64,000 nucleotides of DNA from contig NZ_JALGYW010000001.1 in NCBI RefSeq assembly GCF_023111095.1, forward strand, positions 62,001 through 126,000, given 5' to 3'. Positions 1 through 8,732 of this stretch are shown piece by piece (the stretch's first letter is position 1; every line of letters starts with the position of its first letter). Made by a program: the position numbers and the translations under genes. The notes under the pieces were generated by a model that was not told the origin of the DNA, did no database searches, and saw only the letters and a program-made list of their open reading frames with translations. The DNA is from Maribellus sp. YY47 (GTDB lineage: Bacteria > Bacteroidota > Bacteroidia > Bacteroidales > Prolixibacteraceae).

Positions 1-1
1 G

Positions 2-139
2 TCTCAGAAGTAATTTTCACGCAAAGTGCGCAAAGTATTTTATCAAAAGAACGCAAAAACAGAGAATGCGAATCAGTCGTCTGTGGCCTTTGCGCTCCTT
101 TGTATCTTTGCGGGAACTTTGTTCTCTAAACTTCTGAGA
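2..139. repeat. Palindromic intergenic repeat at window edge
   Basis: The outer arms TCTCAGAAG (2-10) and CTTCTGAGA (131-139) are perfect reverse complements. Inside them CGCAAAG occurs at 20-26 and 29-35, and its complement CTTTGCG at 88-94 and 106-112, giving a nested foldable element of about 140 bases. It carries no open reading frame. Such CGCAAAG-rich intergenic palindromes are frequent in Bacteroidota. The element may extend further upstream, outside the window. Confidence 0.6.
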
Positions 140-157
140 TACCCTCTCTTTTTTTTC

Positions 158-1072
158 CTATTCGTGTAAGTCGATGTAATCCTGAGCGTTCAGGAAATCG
201 ATACTTTTCTTGCAGCTTTCAAGTGGTTCGAAATCGTAGCGTTCAACCTCCACAATTCCGTATTTACAACCCGATTTTTCGCGTTGGGCAAAAACCGATG
301 CAAAATCCATTTTGCCACTGGCGCCCAACTCTTTTTCGTCTTTTATGTGCCACAATTCAAAGCGGCCGGGATATTTGTCGAAATAATCGAGTGCATTTTT
401 GCCTCCTTCGGCGATCCAGTATAAATCGAGCTGAAACATGACTTTTGCAGGATCGGTAAACTCCAACATCCAGTCGTAAACGGGTTTTCCTTCCAGTTCG
501 GTAGAAAATTCCTTGTCGTGGTTGTGATAACCAAAACGAATGCCGGCTGCGTTGCATTTTTCTCCTACAGCGTTAAAGTATTCACAATATTTTTTCAATC
601 CTTCCACACTTTCGTAACCGGTAGATCCCATCCAGGGCTGAACGATCCATTTCACGCCGGCTGTTTTATGTGCAGCAATACAGGTATCCCACCATGCCAT
701 GGTTTCGGCCCATTTTTCTTCGGTCGGTACATCCTGTCCGGTGTGGGCTCCCAGGTATTTTAATCCGTTACTTTCGCACAGGCTTTTGAATGCTTCCGGT
801 TCCATGTCGTACATTTTTCCGTCACCATAACCGGCGCTTTCCACAAATTTATAGCCCATTTCGCCAACGGCTTTTAGAGTGGCTGCGACATCTTTTCCCA
901 TGTCGTCGCGAACTGAATACAGTTGGAGCCCGATGAATTTCTCAGCCTTTGCCGACTTTTGTTCTTCTGCTGCTTTCTTTCCGGTCGACTGACAGGCCTG
1001 GAAAGAGAGAGACATTCCTACTAAGGCAAGCAGTAATACGAAAAGTTTAAAAGTGATTCTTTTTGAATGCAT
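158..1072 (-). CDS. TIM-barrel sugar phosphate isomerase/epimerase lipoprotein
   Basis: This 304-residue protein begins with a lipoprotein signal peptide ending in SFQACQS, so it is probably anchored to a membrane facing the periplasm. The rest has the AP-endonuclease family 2 / xylose isomerase-like TIM-barrel pattern: GLQLYSVRDDM near residue 48, the FGYHNHDKEF strand near 180, and FELWHIKD near 240, which supply His, Glu and Asp metal ligands in this family. Family members interconvert or cleave sugars and polyols, often next to glycoside-degrading genes, but no such genes lie beside it. The substrate cannot be read from the sequence. It stands alone, divergent from the EamA gene. Confidence 0.85.
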   Translation of the reverse strand: MHSKRITFKLFVLLLALVGMSLSFQACQSTGKKAAEEQKSAKAEKFIGLQLYSVRDDMGKDVAATLKAVGEMGYKFVESAGYGDGKMYDMEPEAFKSLCESNGLKYLGAHTGQDVPTEEKWAETMAWWDTCIAAHKTAGVKWIVQPWMGSTGYESVEGLKKYCEYFNAVGEKCNAAGIRFGYHNHDKEFSTELEGKPVYDWMLEFTDPAKVMFQLDLYWIAEGGKNALDYFDKYPGRFELWHIKDEKELGASGKMDFASVFAQREKSGCKYGIVEVERYDFEPLESCKKSIDFLNAQDYIDLHE

Positions 1073-1194
1073 AATGAATTGGTATTAGGTAATATTACAA
1101 GATTTTGTTTAGTACAGCAAAGATGTGGTTTTTATTTAAATTGAAAGCAATCTTCGTCGTTTAATCGCTAATTTCGGCGCGTCAAATTCAACTC

Positions 1195-2130
1195 ATGAGG
1201 AATAAGGATTTTCTGGCGTATGCTTCGGCCCTGGGGGCTGCTTTTTTCTGGAGCTTTTCGTTTATCTGGTTTAAGATAGCTTACCAGGGATACGGCCCAA
1301 TTACCGTGGTAATTATCAGGCTGGCCATTTCGGCTGTGTTGATTACAGGAATTGCACTTTTGATGAAACGCCTGCAAAAGCCAGAGAAAAAAGATGTCTG
1401 GCTCTTTGTGCTGATGGCATTTTTTGAGCCTTTCCTGTATTTCATCGGAGAAAGTTACGGGCTGATTTATATTTCGTCGACAGAAGCAGCGGTAATTGTT
1501 GCCACCATTCCGCTGTTTTCGCCGGTTGCCGCATGGTTCTTTTTTCGCGAGAAAATTAAGTGGATGAATGCCATGGGTTTGCTGTTTTCATTCCTGGGAG
1601 TGGGATTGGTGGTGCTCAACGGAGCCTTTCGGTTCGATGCATCGCCGCTCGGAGTAGGGCTTGAATTTATGGCGGTTATTGCAGCCATTTTCTATTCCAT
1701 TGTTTTGCGCAAACTCGTCGGAAAGTATAATACCTTGAGTATTTTAGCTTACCAGAACATAATTGGAGTCGTGTTTTTTCTGCCGGTGTGGCTCTCTCTC
1801 GAAGTAAACGATTTTATTCACCAACCGTTTCACGCCGAGGCATTCAGGGCCATTATCTTTTTGGCGGTTTTTGCGTCAACGCTGGCCTTTGTTTTCTTTA
1901 CGCAAAGTATCCGGCATTTGGGCGTAAACCGTTCGAATACCTTTATCAATCTGATTCCCGTGTTTGTCGCCATTCTTTCGTTTTTTATTCTGAAAGACAG
2001 TTTGGGTGTGCAGCAGGTGGTCGGGATTGTGATTGTAGTAGCCGGACTGTTCCTCGCCCAGATTAAACGAAAACGAAAAGGAAGTGGCGAATTGGAACCC
2101 ATTGAAATTACCACACAACGGAAAGGATAG
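1195..2130 (+). CDS. EamA-family (DMT superfamily) permease
   Basis: This 311-residue protein is almost entirely hydrophobic, with about ten predicted helices arranged as two EamA repeats; the second begins near residue 155 (GLEFMAVIAAIFYSIVLRK). The first repeat has the typical AAFFWSFSFIWFK start and the EAAVIVATIPLFSPVAAWFFFREK motif. Proteins of this family export or import small metabolites and amino acids across the inner membrane; the substrate here is unknown. The ATG at 1195 gives a short N-terminus that fits the family. The YkgJ-type gene follows after 38 bases that contain a dispersed CAGT-rich repeat. Confidence 0.88.
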   Translation: MRNKDFLAYASALGAAFFWSFSFIWFKIAYQGYGPITVVIIRLAISAVLITGIALLMKRLQKPEKKDVWLFVLMAFFEPFLYFIGESYGLIYISSTEAAVIVATIPLFSPVAAWFFFREKIKWMNAMGLLFSFLGVGLVVLNGAFRFDASPLGVGLEFMAVIAAIFYSIVLRKLVGKYNTLSILAYQNIIGVVFFLPVWLSLEVNDFIHQPFHAEAFRAIIFLAVFASTLAFVFFTQSIRHLGVNRSNTFINLIPVFVAILSFFILKDSLGVQQVVGIVIVVAGLFLAQIKRKRKGSGELEPIEITTQRKG

Positions 2131-2168
2131 ACAGTGACCAGTTTGCAGTCGCAGTAATCAGAAAACAG

Positions 2169-2672
2169 ATGAAAAGAATAGAGTATGAAACGCCGGAAGA
2201 GTTAAAGCTTCTCACCGATAAAACACGGGGAGAAACGGCTGCTTTTCTCAAAAAGCTCAAAAAGAAAAAGCCCAAAGATCTGGATGATTTTGTACAGGGA
2301 CTGCACATCGATGCTTTTGCTCAGTTTAGTTGCCTCGATTGTGCCAATTGCTGTAAAACCATTGGCCCACGTTTGATAGATAAGGATGTTGAGCGCCTGG
2401 CAAAACACCTGAGAATGAAAGCTGGCGATTTTATGGAGCAATACATCCGCGTGGATGAAGACGGCGATATGGTGTTTCGCGATCATCCCTGTCCGTTTCT
2501 TATGCCCGATAATTACTGCATGGTGTACGAGAGTCGTCCGCGTGCCTGTCGCGAATATCCGCATACCGACCGGAAGCGGTTTTACCAGATTCTGCAGCTT
2601 TCGCATCTTAACTGCGAAACATGCCCGGTGGTATACGAAATCATTGAAGAATTAAAACTAAAGCAGCGGTAG
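2169..2672 (+). CDS. YkgJ family cysteine cluster protein
   Basis: This 167-residue protein carries the CxxCxxCC signature (CLDCANCC near residue 55) followed by further cysteines in HPCPFL, NYCMVYESRPRACREYPH and LNCETCP. Together these form the predicted zinc or iron binding core of the UPF0153/YkgJ family (Fli-B-like cysteine cluster). The N-terminal 45 residues are rich in Lys and Glu. The biochemical role of the family is not established. It follows the EamA gene closely on the same strand and may be cotranscribed with it. Confidence 0.85.
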   Translation: MKRIEYETPEELKLLTDKTRGETAAFLKKLKKKKPKDLDDFVQGLHIDAFAQFSCLDCANCCKTIGPRLIDKDVERLAKHLRMKAGDFMEQYIRVDEDGDMVFRDHPCPFLMPDNYCMVYESRPRACREYPHTDRKRFYQILQLSHLNCETCPVVYEIIEELKLKQR

Positions 2673-2838
2673 ACAGAACCTTTCATTGGCCTACCTGTTG
2701 CAACATCTTGACGATATCGTTTCGCCTGGGAGATATGCTGACAAGTTGTTTTAAAGGCAGGAAATTAAATAGTAGATTGCTTGCCTTAAATTTTAAACTT
2801 TGCCTGGAAAGACAATTGAACTAAAAAAAGACAAACCC

Positions 2839-3330
2839 ATGAAATTGAAAACGCGGATTTTAACGCTTCTTTTACTCTTGTTTTTTATTGCGGAGTCATG
2901 CTCAAAATCAGAAGATGAGGTTCCCAATTATGTTGGGAACTGGGTAAGAACCTGGAAGGATAAGGAGATGAATGCCAATTTGAAGCAAAGTTTAATCCTG
3001 GAAACAAATGCCTTCAGCTCAGAAATTTCGATACAATCGGGCGATTCCTTGGTATTGTACAAGAAGTTCAGCGGCACAATTACCCGGGTACACCAAAGTT
3101 TGCGCTACCAAATGGAACAACTGAACGTATACAGCGACGGTGATGAGGTGGTAAACACCCGTTTTGGAGATACCGACTTTGACGAAGATGTTTTTTCCTA
3201 TTTATCGATTCATCCGAATTTTTGGGGTGTTTGGTATTTTGCTTATGGTAATTTAACCTTGTGGTTCGATATGGATGGAGATAAGATCGCAACAGGTACC
3301 GAAGGCCGTTTTGTTTTTCAGCAGGAATAG
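2839..3330 (+). CDS. Hypothetical lipoprotein
   Basis: The frame is open from a TTG at 2800, but the ATG at 2839 gives MKLKTRILTLLLLLFFIAESC, a textbook lipoprotein signal peptide with the lipobox cysteine at about residue 21 followed by SKSEDE. The mature part of about 140 residues is soluble, rich in Trp and aromatic residues, and predicted mostly as beta strands. It vaguely resembles small lipocalin-like Bacteroidota lipoproteins, but I recognise no family with certainty. It stands alone between the YkgJ gene and a small membrane protein. Confidence 0.75.
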   Translation: MKLKTRILTLLLLLFFIAESCSKSEDEVPNYVGNWVRTWKDKEMNANLKQSLILETNAFSSEISIQSGDSLVLYKKFSGTITRVHQSLRYQMEQLNVYSDGDEVVNTRFGDTDFDEDVFSYLSIHPNFWGVWYFAYGNLTLWFDMDGDKIATGTEGRFVFQQE

Positions 3331-3448
3331 GTTCCGGGTTTAATGTGAAAGCGACGTAAAAATAACATAACATGTTCTATAATATATGAGATTGCGCCTG
3401 AGATGGCGAAAAGTTGGTAACTTTAAGGATCTTTCAAATACAACGATC

Positions 3449-3772
3449 ATGGGATACCACGGAATGGGCTTGCAGCGATGGATTACCACAATGAAGCCCA
3501 AGAAATTTCTCGGGAAAAAAAGTAAAACCGACGGTGGCGGTGGTGGAAACATTAATGACCGGAGCGCCGCCGAATATTATCACCTCGAAACCCGAACGCT
3601 CGACAATCTTAAGAAAAAGAAATATCCGCGGGAGTATAAGGCAAAACTTCGACTGGAACTGATCAGCGAAAACAGGGGGCGCTACATTATGCTTGTTTTA
3701 AGCGTAGTGGTTGCGGTGCTGGCACTTTGGCTTTTGGTGGGCTATCTGAATTATAAATTGCATTGGTTTTAA
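3449..3772 (+). CDS. Small basic single-helix membrane protein
   Basis: From the ATG at 3449 the product is 107 residues (MGYHGMGLQRW...); an upstream in-frame ATG at 3386 is less likely because a promoter-like TAACTTTA at 3418-3425, with TTG at 3392, lies between the two starts. The protein has a basic N-terminal half with a run of five glycines (KTDGGGGGN), a charged amphipathic stretch (LDNLKKKKYPREYKAKLRLEL), and one C-terminal helix (MLVLSVVVAVLALWLLVGYL). No function can be assigned. The short length and regular composition suggest a real conserved small gene. Confidence 0.65.
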   Translation: MGYHGMGLQRWITTMKPKKFLGKKSKTDGGGGGNINDRSAAEYYHLETRTLDNLKKKKYPREYKAKLRLELISENRGRYIMLVLSVVVAVLALWLLVGYLNYKLHWF

Positions 3773-4019
3773 TTCCACGAGGCGATGACTTTGGGTGCAA
3801 AAACAATTTCTTAGATTCTTGCCCGTAACGTCAGGCAGGAATCCCGAACATGAGACAGGACTCATGAGGACATTTTTTTCACATCTTAATGCGGGCAAAG
3901 AATATCATGTATTTCATTGAGGTGCCTTGTGAGTTTGCAGCGGGGAGGTTTATTGGAATTGTTCAGGTTAAAAATATCATCAATATTTCTCAGCTAACTC
4001 AACCCATTAATGAAATAAA

Positions 4020-4844
4020 ATGAAAAACAAACTGGTATTTTTCGTGGCGATACTTTTAACTATTCCGGCCACCTTATTTTCTCAGTCGAATAACGAGATT
4101 CCAATCACGCAAATAATTTCGTATGATTCGGACCTTTATGGAGAAAGCAGAAAACTCTATCTGAGTCTACCGATGGATTATAAGGATACAAAAAAGGAAT
4201 ATCCCGTTTTATATGTTTTATTTCCGGAGTCGAATTATTTCCGGGCAAAGTCAGCAGCCTGGCATGTAGAAGGTCGAAATGGAATTCCCGAGTTTATCGT
4301 TGTAGGGATAAGTAATAAAGATAGTTGGAATGAAGTTTTCCCGTTTAAACTTACCCGAAGACCAACTTCGGGCGGGGCTGACAGGTTTTTAGAGTCGATT
4401 AGTACGGAAGTGATTCCTTTTATTGAGTCGAATTACAGAGCCGATTCACTTCGTATTTTGGCCGGGTTTTCCAACAGCGCCATGTTTGCATGTCATGCTA
4501 TGGTGAAAAAGTCCGAATTGTTTAAATCCTACATTTTAAGCAGTCCAATGTTAGGCTGGGGGGATAACTATGTGTTAAAGGAAACAATAGATTTTTTCAG
4601 CGAACTAAAAAGTTTTGATAAAACCTTGTATGTAATTTACGGGGGAAACGATTATCAAAATGTATTGAATCCGATGCCTCAGTTTGAGAAGTTGCTGAAA
4701 GAAAATTCTCCCGAAAATTTAAAATGGAAGGTTGATCTATTGGAAAATGAACATCATGTGCCCTACATTGATGTATATAACGGTTTGGTTTTTACGTTTG
4801 AAAAACTGAACGAACAAAAGACGACTTCTGTTAATGATAAATAA
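4020..4844 (+). CDS. Secreted alpha/beta-hydrolase (esterase D-like)
   Basis: This 274-residue protein has a signal peptide (residues 1-21, ending in LFSQ) and the putative esterase (esterase D/IroE-like) fold: a beta strand YPVLYVLFPESNYF near 61, the nucleophile elbow LAGFSNSAMFACHAM with Ser151, a late IYGGNDYQN strand near 215, and NEHHVPY near residue 244 supplying the probable catalytic His. The elbow is GFSNS rather than the usual GxSxG, so the second glycine is replaced by serine. Likely acts in the periplasm on ester substrates such as siderophores or acylated sugars; the substrate is unknown. It stands alone. Confidence 0.82.
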   Translation: MKNKLVFFVAILLTIPATLFSQSNNEIPITQIISYDSDLYGESRKLYLSLPMDYKDTKKEYPVLYVLFPESNYFRAKSAAWHVEGRNGIPEFIVVGISNKDSWNEVFPFKLTRRPTSGGADRFLESISTEVIPFIESNYRADSLRILAGFSNSAMFACHAMVKKSELFKSYILSSPMLGWGDNYVLKETIDFFSELKSFDKTLYVIYGGNDYQNVLNPMPQFEKLLKENSPENLKWKVDLLENEHHVPYIDVYNGLVFTFEKLNEQKTTSVNDK

Positions 4845-4979
4845 TTTATCGTTTAAAGCTATTTTTTCGAATGAGCTACAAAAATTAAGCACATTTTCCC
4901 TGCTGATTTTTTCTCTTTTTCATGTATGGAACAAGAGGTGAGTGGCGAATGAATTGTGAATTTATATTTAGAAAACTGC

Positions 4980-5852
4980 TTACTTTCCCATCATCGGAAA
5001 CAATTGCCTGATCTCATCGTCTGACGGGTGTCGTCCGAATTCACAAATCTCAAACGATTCAGCAATCTTTGCCTGGTTCCCTTTTTCTCCGCCGTACCAT
5101 TTAACCAGCGACTGACGCAGCTCGTCGCCAATGGGTGACCGCCGGAAACCTGCCAGCCATTTTTCTCGTTCCCCGTCACTTTCCGGAACCTGATCCAATG
5201 TACCGTTGAGCCAGGGTAGCCACTCAAAAAACTGGGATTCGTGAGCCGCCATTGCATGAACTTTTTGATCATAAACATCGGTAATATCCACCGCGATATC
5301 GGGCTGAAACGGTGAGGGTTTTTGGAAGCCATCGTGCGAGTACAGAAAAACGGGATTTTTCTTTAATGCCGGAACATCGGAAACAACATTGGGCACCACT
5401 ACCAAAAATGCCGCATCCTGAACCAGTATTGCAGCATTTCGGTGATCGGGGTGATAGTCGTAGGGGCGGTGGCTAATTACAACATCCGCTTCCCATTCAC
5501 GAATTATCCGAATCACTGTGTGGCGGTTTTCAAGCGTGGACATCAGTTCTGCATCATGATTGTCAAGAACCGTGTAGCTTACGCCAAAACGTTTGCCGGC
5601 TTCCTGTGCTTCAGCCCGTCTGATCCGGGCAAGTGCGCCTCCGCCTTTTTCATGGTGTCCGGCATCGCCGTTGGTTAAGGAAACAAACAGCACGCGGTGC
5701 CCCATTTGTGCATATTTCAGGGCCGTTCCTCCGGCGTCGATGTCACAATCGTCGGGGTGAGCGCCAATCACAACAACATTTATTTTTTCCTGAGAATAAG
5801 CTGCGAGTAGAAATGTAAAAATGCTGACGGAAAGGATGATGAGCTTTTTCAT
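4980..5852 (-). CDS. PIG-L family N-acetylglucosaminyl deacetylase, secreted
   Basis: This 290-residue protein has a signal peptide (ILSVSIFTFLLAAYSQ) and the PIG-L/LmbE zinc hydrolase motifs: GAHPDDCDIDAGG near residue 31 (His and two Asp metal ligands and base) and YDYHPDHRNA near 130. Family members deacetylate N-acetylglucosamine conjugates. The C-terminal 80 residues (WYGGEKGNQAK...) have the region often seen in Bacteroidota secreted members, where the natural substrate is unknown. It converges with the esterase gene and has no operon partner. Confidence 0.9.
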   Translation of the reverse strand: MKKLIILSVSIFTFLLAAYSQEKINVVVIGAHPDDCDIDAGGTALKYAQMGHRVLFVSLTNGDAGHHEKGGGALARIRRAEAQEAGKRFGVSYTVLDNHDAELMSTLENRHTVIRIIREWEADVVISHRPYDYHPDHRNAAILVQDAAFLVVVPNVVSDVPALKKNPVFLYSHDGFQKPSPFQPDIAVDITDVYDQKVHAMAAHESQFFEWLPWLNGTLDQVPESDGEREKWLAGFRRSPIGDELRQSLVKWYGGEKGNQAKIAESFEICEFGRHPSDDEIRQLFPMMGK

Positions 5853-6000
5853 AAGGTTGAATTGGTTTATTGTCAGGATAAAGCTAGTGATCTTTTTGCT
5901 GAAATTGTATCCTTTTCAGCTAAATTTCATGAGTCTTAATCTCTGCCCGGTTCAGGCTTATTTTGCAGGAGTCAAAATCAGACAAATTATACGATTTAAT

Positions 6001-6008
6001 TACCTTTG
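6001..6008 (+). promoter_or_regulatory. Promoter -7 box upstream of porQ
   Basis: TACCTTTG matches the Bacteroidota -7 consensus TAnnTTTG exactly and lies 28 bases before the porQ start. I see no clear -33 TTG at the ideal distance. Confidence 0.5.
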
Positions 6009-6035
6009 GCGTTTTACTGAAAATTAGAATCGCGG

Positions 6036-7064
6036 ATGATGCGAAAAGTCTATCTGATTTTATGGCTTGGATTTTTGGCGCTGGCCGGTCGTTCACAGAT
6101 CGGGGGAGAGCATACCTACCAGTTTTTAGAACTCACCAACTCTGCCCGTATTGCTGCTTTGGGGGGCACACAGATTGCCGTTCCCGATTCGGGCGATCTG
6201 AATCTTCCGTACCATAATCCGTCGTTGCTGGCAGCCGGGATGAGTAACAAATTATTGGTAAACTATGTCAATTACCTGGCCGATGTAAACTATGGCTACG
6301 CGTCGTATGCCAAAACCTACGAAGGTATCGGGAATTTTGCGGTGGGGGTGCATTACATCAATTACGGAAAATTTGACGAGGCAACCGAAGCTGGAGAGTT
6401 GACCGGTGCTACCTTTAACGCGGCTGAATATGCGCTGAACCTGATCTACTCGAACCAGTACAAGCGATTGAAATACGGTATGATCCTGAAACCGATTCTT
6501 TCGTCGTTCGAAACTTATCAGTCGGTTGGAATTGCTGCCGATCTGGGTGTGAACTTCACCAGTAAATCGGGGTATACCACATTGGCGCTGGTGGCCCGGA
6601 ATATGGGCACACAGCTTAGCACTTATTATGACGGCGCCAACCGTGAAAGCATTCCTTTTAACCTGCAGGCCGGTATTAGTCAGCGTTTGGAACACGCACC
6701 GGTGGTGCTGATGGCCACACTTCAGAATTTAAATCATTGGAAATTATATACGCCGGAGGAGGATCCCGAATTTAATACCGAGACCATTTATGAGCGCGAC
6801 GAAAGTTTTACCAAACAATTTATGCGACACCTGGTATTTGGAGTGGAACTTTTACCATCGCCCAATTTTACCCTGAGGGTGGGCTACAACTACCAGCGGA
6901 GACAAGAATTGAAGTTCGATGATAAAGCTTCAACGGTTGGCTTTTCGGCTGGCTTTGGATTGAAAATTAAACGGTTCAGACTCGACTACGGGATATCGCG
7001 TTTTCACCTGGCCGGATCTTCGAATCTCTTCTCGGTGGCGGTTAACTTGAACGACAATTTCTAA
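6036..7064 (+). CDS. porQ: Type IX secretion system protein PorQ
   Basis: This 342-residue outer-membrane beta-barrel protein has a signal peptide (residues 1-20, LALAGRSQ) followed by GGEHTYQFLELTNSARIAALGGTQIAV, the strongly conserved PorQ opening, and then regular amphipathic strands to an aromatic C-terminus. PorQ works with PorU, PorV and PorZ in the attachment complex of the Bacteroidota type IX secretion system, which exports proteins with a C-terminal signal. As is common in the phylum it lies apart from other T9SS genes and heads a housekeeping run with cmk and ispH. ATG at 6036 or 6039 are equally possible. Confidence 0.88.
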   Translation: MMRKVYLILWLGFLALAGRSQIGGEHTYQFLELTNSARIAALGGTQIAVPDSGDLNLPYHNPSLLAAGMSNKLLVNYVNYLADVNYGYASYAKTYEGIGNFAVGVHYINYGKFDEATEAGELTGATFNAAEYALNLIYSNQYKRLKYGMILKPILSSFETYQSVGIAADLGVNFTSKSGYTTLALVARNMGTQLSTYYDGANRESIPFNLQAGISQRLEHAPVVLMATLQNLNHWKLYTPEEDPEFNTETIYERDESFTKQFMRHLVFGVELLPSPNFTLRVGYNYQRRQELKFDDKASTVGFSAGFGLKIKRFRLDYGISRFHLAGSSNLFSVAVNLNDNF

Positions 7065-7118
7065 GAAAAAGACAAGAATATCTTAAATAATTACCATCTT
7101 TGCAGATGCGAAATCGTT

Positions 7119-7814
7119 ATGAGTACTAAAAAAATTATTGTTGCCATCGACGGACATTCTTCCTGCGGGAAGAGCACCATGGCAAAAGCCCTGGCAAAAG
7201 AGCTGGGTTATGTTTACATCGATTCCGGAGCCATGTATCGCGTGGTAACTTTGGTTGCACTTCGAAACGGCTGGATTGAAAACAAGGTTCCGAATAAGGA
7301 AAAAATCCTGGAGGGCCTGAAAGATATCCGCATTACCTTTAAGTGGGACGAAGAACGGGGTATGAACACCACATTTCTGAACGGAGAGAATGTAGAAGAC
7401 GAGATTCGCCAACTGGAAGTGTCGGAAAATGTAAGTCCGATTAGCGCCATTGCCGAGGTACGCGAAGAGATGGTACATCAGCAGCGCGAAAACGGCAGAG
7501 AAAAAGGCATTGTGATGGATGGCCGGGATATTGGAACAGTAGTTTTTCCGGATGCGGAACTGAAAATTTTTATGACGGCATCACCCGAAATCAGGGCGCA
7601 GCGCCGCTACCTCGAGCTAACTGAAAAAGGGCAGGAGGTAAATTTCGAGGAGATTCTGGCCAACGTAGAAGGACGCGACAAGATCGATTCTTCGCGTGCG
7701 GTAAGTCCGTTAAAAAAGGCAGATGATGCATGGGTGCTCGACAACAGCCATTTGAGCCGGAAGGAACAACTGGAATGGACGATAAACAAAGTAAAGGAGA
7801 TTATTAAAGCATGA
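7119..7814 (+). CDS. cmk: Cytidylate kinase
   Basis: This 231-residue protein phosphorylates CMP and dCMP with ATP for nucleotide synthesis. Visible features are the P-loop DGHSSCGKST near residue 10, the IDSGAMYRVVTLVAL substrate-binding segment, the MDGRDIGTVVFPDAELKIFMTAS motif around 130, and the lid arginines RAQRRYLE. Length fits the family. Its stop overlaps the ispH start by four bases (ATGA), indicating translational coupling. Confidence 0.96.
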   Translation: MSTKKIIVAIDGHSSCGKSTMAKALAKELGYVYIDSGAMYRVVTLVALRNGWIENKVPNKEKILEGLKDIRITFKWDEERGMNTTFLNGENVEDEIRQLEVSENVSPISAIAEVREEMVHQQRENGREKGIVMDGRDIGTVVFPDAELKIFMTASPEIRAQRRYLELTEKGQEVNFEEILANVEGRDKIDSSRAVSPLKKADDAWVLDNSHLSRKEQLEWTINKVKEIIKA

Positions 7815-8674
7815 TTGTTGAGATTGACAGAGGTTCGGGATTTTGTTTTGGGGTAATTAATGCCATTAAAGCGGCTGAAAAAGAATTACAACACGAAGAC
7901 AAGCTTTATTGTCTGGGTGACATTGTGCACAACGGAAAGGAAGTGGAACGGCTCGAAAACATGGGGCTGAAATCCATTACTAAGGAAGAATATTTTACGC
8001 TGAGCAACTGCAAAGTGCTGATTCGTGCACATGGCGAACCTCCGGAAACTTATGAATATGCTGAGAAAAATAATATTGAGTTGATTGATGCTACTTGTCC
8101 TGTGGTGCTGACACTTCAGGAAAAAGTAAAAGGATCGTACCTGCAAAACAAAGCACAGGAAGGCCAGTTGGTGATCTTTGGAAAAAAAGGGCACGCTGAA
8201 ATTATTGGCCTGGACGGGCAGACCAACAACAATGCGATTGTGGTGGAAAGTGTCGCAGACATCGACAAAGTGGATATGAGCCGCCCGATATCCTTGTATT
8301 CGCAAACCACAAAGCGCATCGAAGATTTTCACCAGATTGCCGAAACGGTTAAGTCACGGGTGCAGCCGGGAGTCCCGATTCAGATCAAGGATACGATTTG
8401 CCGGCAGGTATCGAACCGGGTTCCCAACCTGAAGAAATTTGCTGTTAAATACGATCTGGTTCTGTTTATTGCCGGCGTAAAAAGCTCAAACGGGAAATAT
8501 CTTTATACCATTTGCGAAGAAGTCAATCCGAATTCAAAAAAAATTACGGGCCTCGAAGAAATTGACCGCGATTGGTTCCAAGGAGTTAATTCAGTGGGGA
8601 TTTGTGGCGCTACTTCAACGCCTAACTGGCTGATGGAAGACGTTGCCGCGTGGGTGCAGGAAAACTTCGGTTAG
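7811..8674 (+). CDS. ispH: 4-hydroxy-3-methylbut-2-enyl diphosphate reductase
   Basis: This 287-residue enzyme catalyses the last step of the methylerythritol phosphate pathway, producing IPP and DMAPP using a [4Fe-4S] cluster. The three cluster cysteines are visible in GSGFCFGV (near residue 12), DATCPVV (near 96) and GICGATSTPNW (near 264), with the catalytic His/Glu motif in IRAHGEPPETYE. The start codon overlaps cmk, forming a two-gene operon, and shows that this organism makes isoprenoids by the MEP route. Confidence 0.96.
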   Translation: MIVEIDRGSGFCFGVINAIKAAEKELQHEDKLYCLGDIVHNGKEVERLENMGLKSITKEEYFTLSNCKVLIRAHGEPPETYEYAEKNNIELIDATCPVVLTLQEKVKGSYLQNKAQEGQLVIFGKKGHAEIIGLDGQTNNNAIVVESVADIDKVDMSRPISLYSQTTKRIEDFHQIAETVKSRVQPGVPIQIKDTICRQVSNRVPNLKKFAVKYDLVLFIAGVKSSNGKYLYTICEEVNPNSKKITGLEEIDRDWFQGVNSVGICGATSTPNWLMEDVAAWVQENFG

Positions 8675-8732
8675 TAACCGGCTTTCACCCTGAACGCTTT
8701 TTTGCGTACTTTTAGGCAGGTAAATTCGATAC

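Noticed and set aside
3841-3880. CATGAG/CTCATG inverted repeat in the gap before the esterase gene
   Set aside because: Arms of only six bases with no further context; could be chance.
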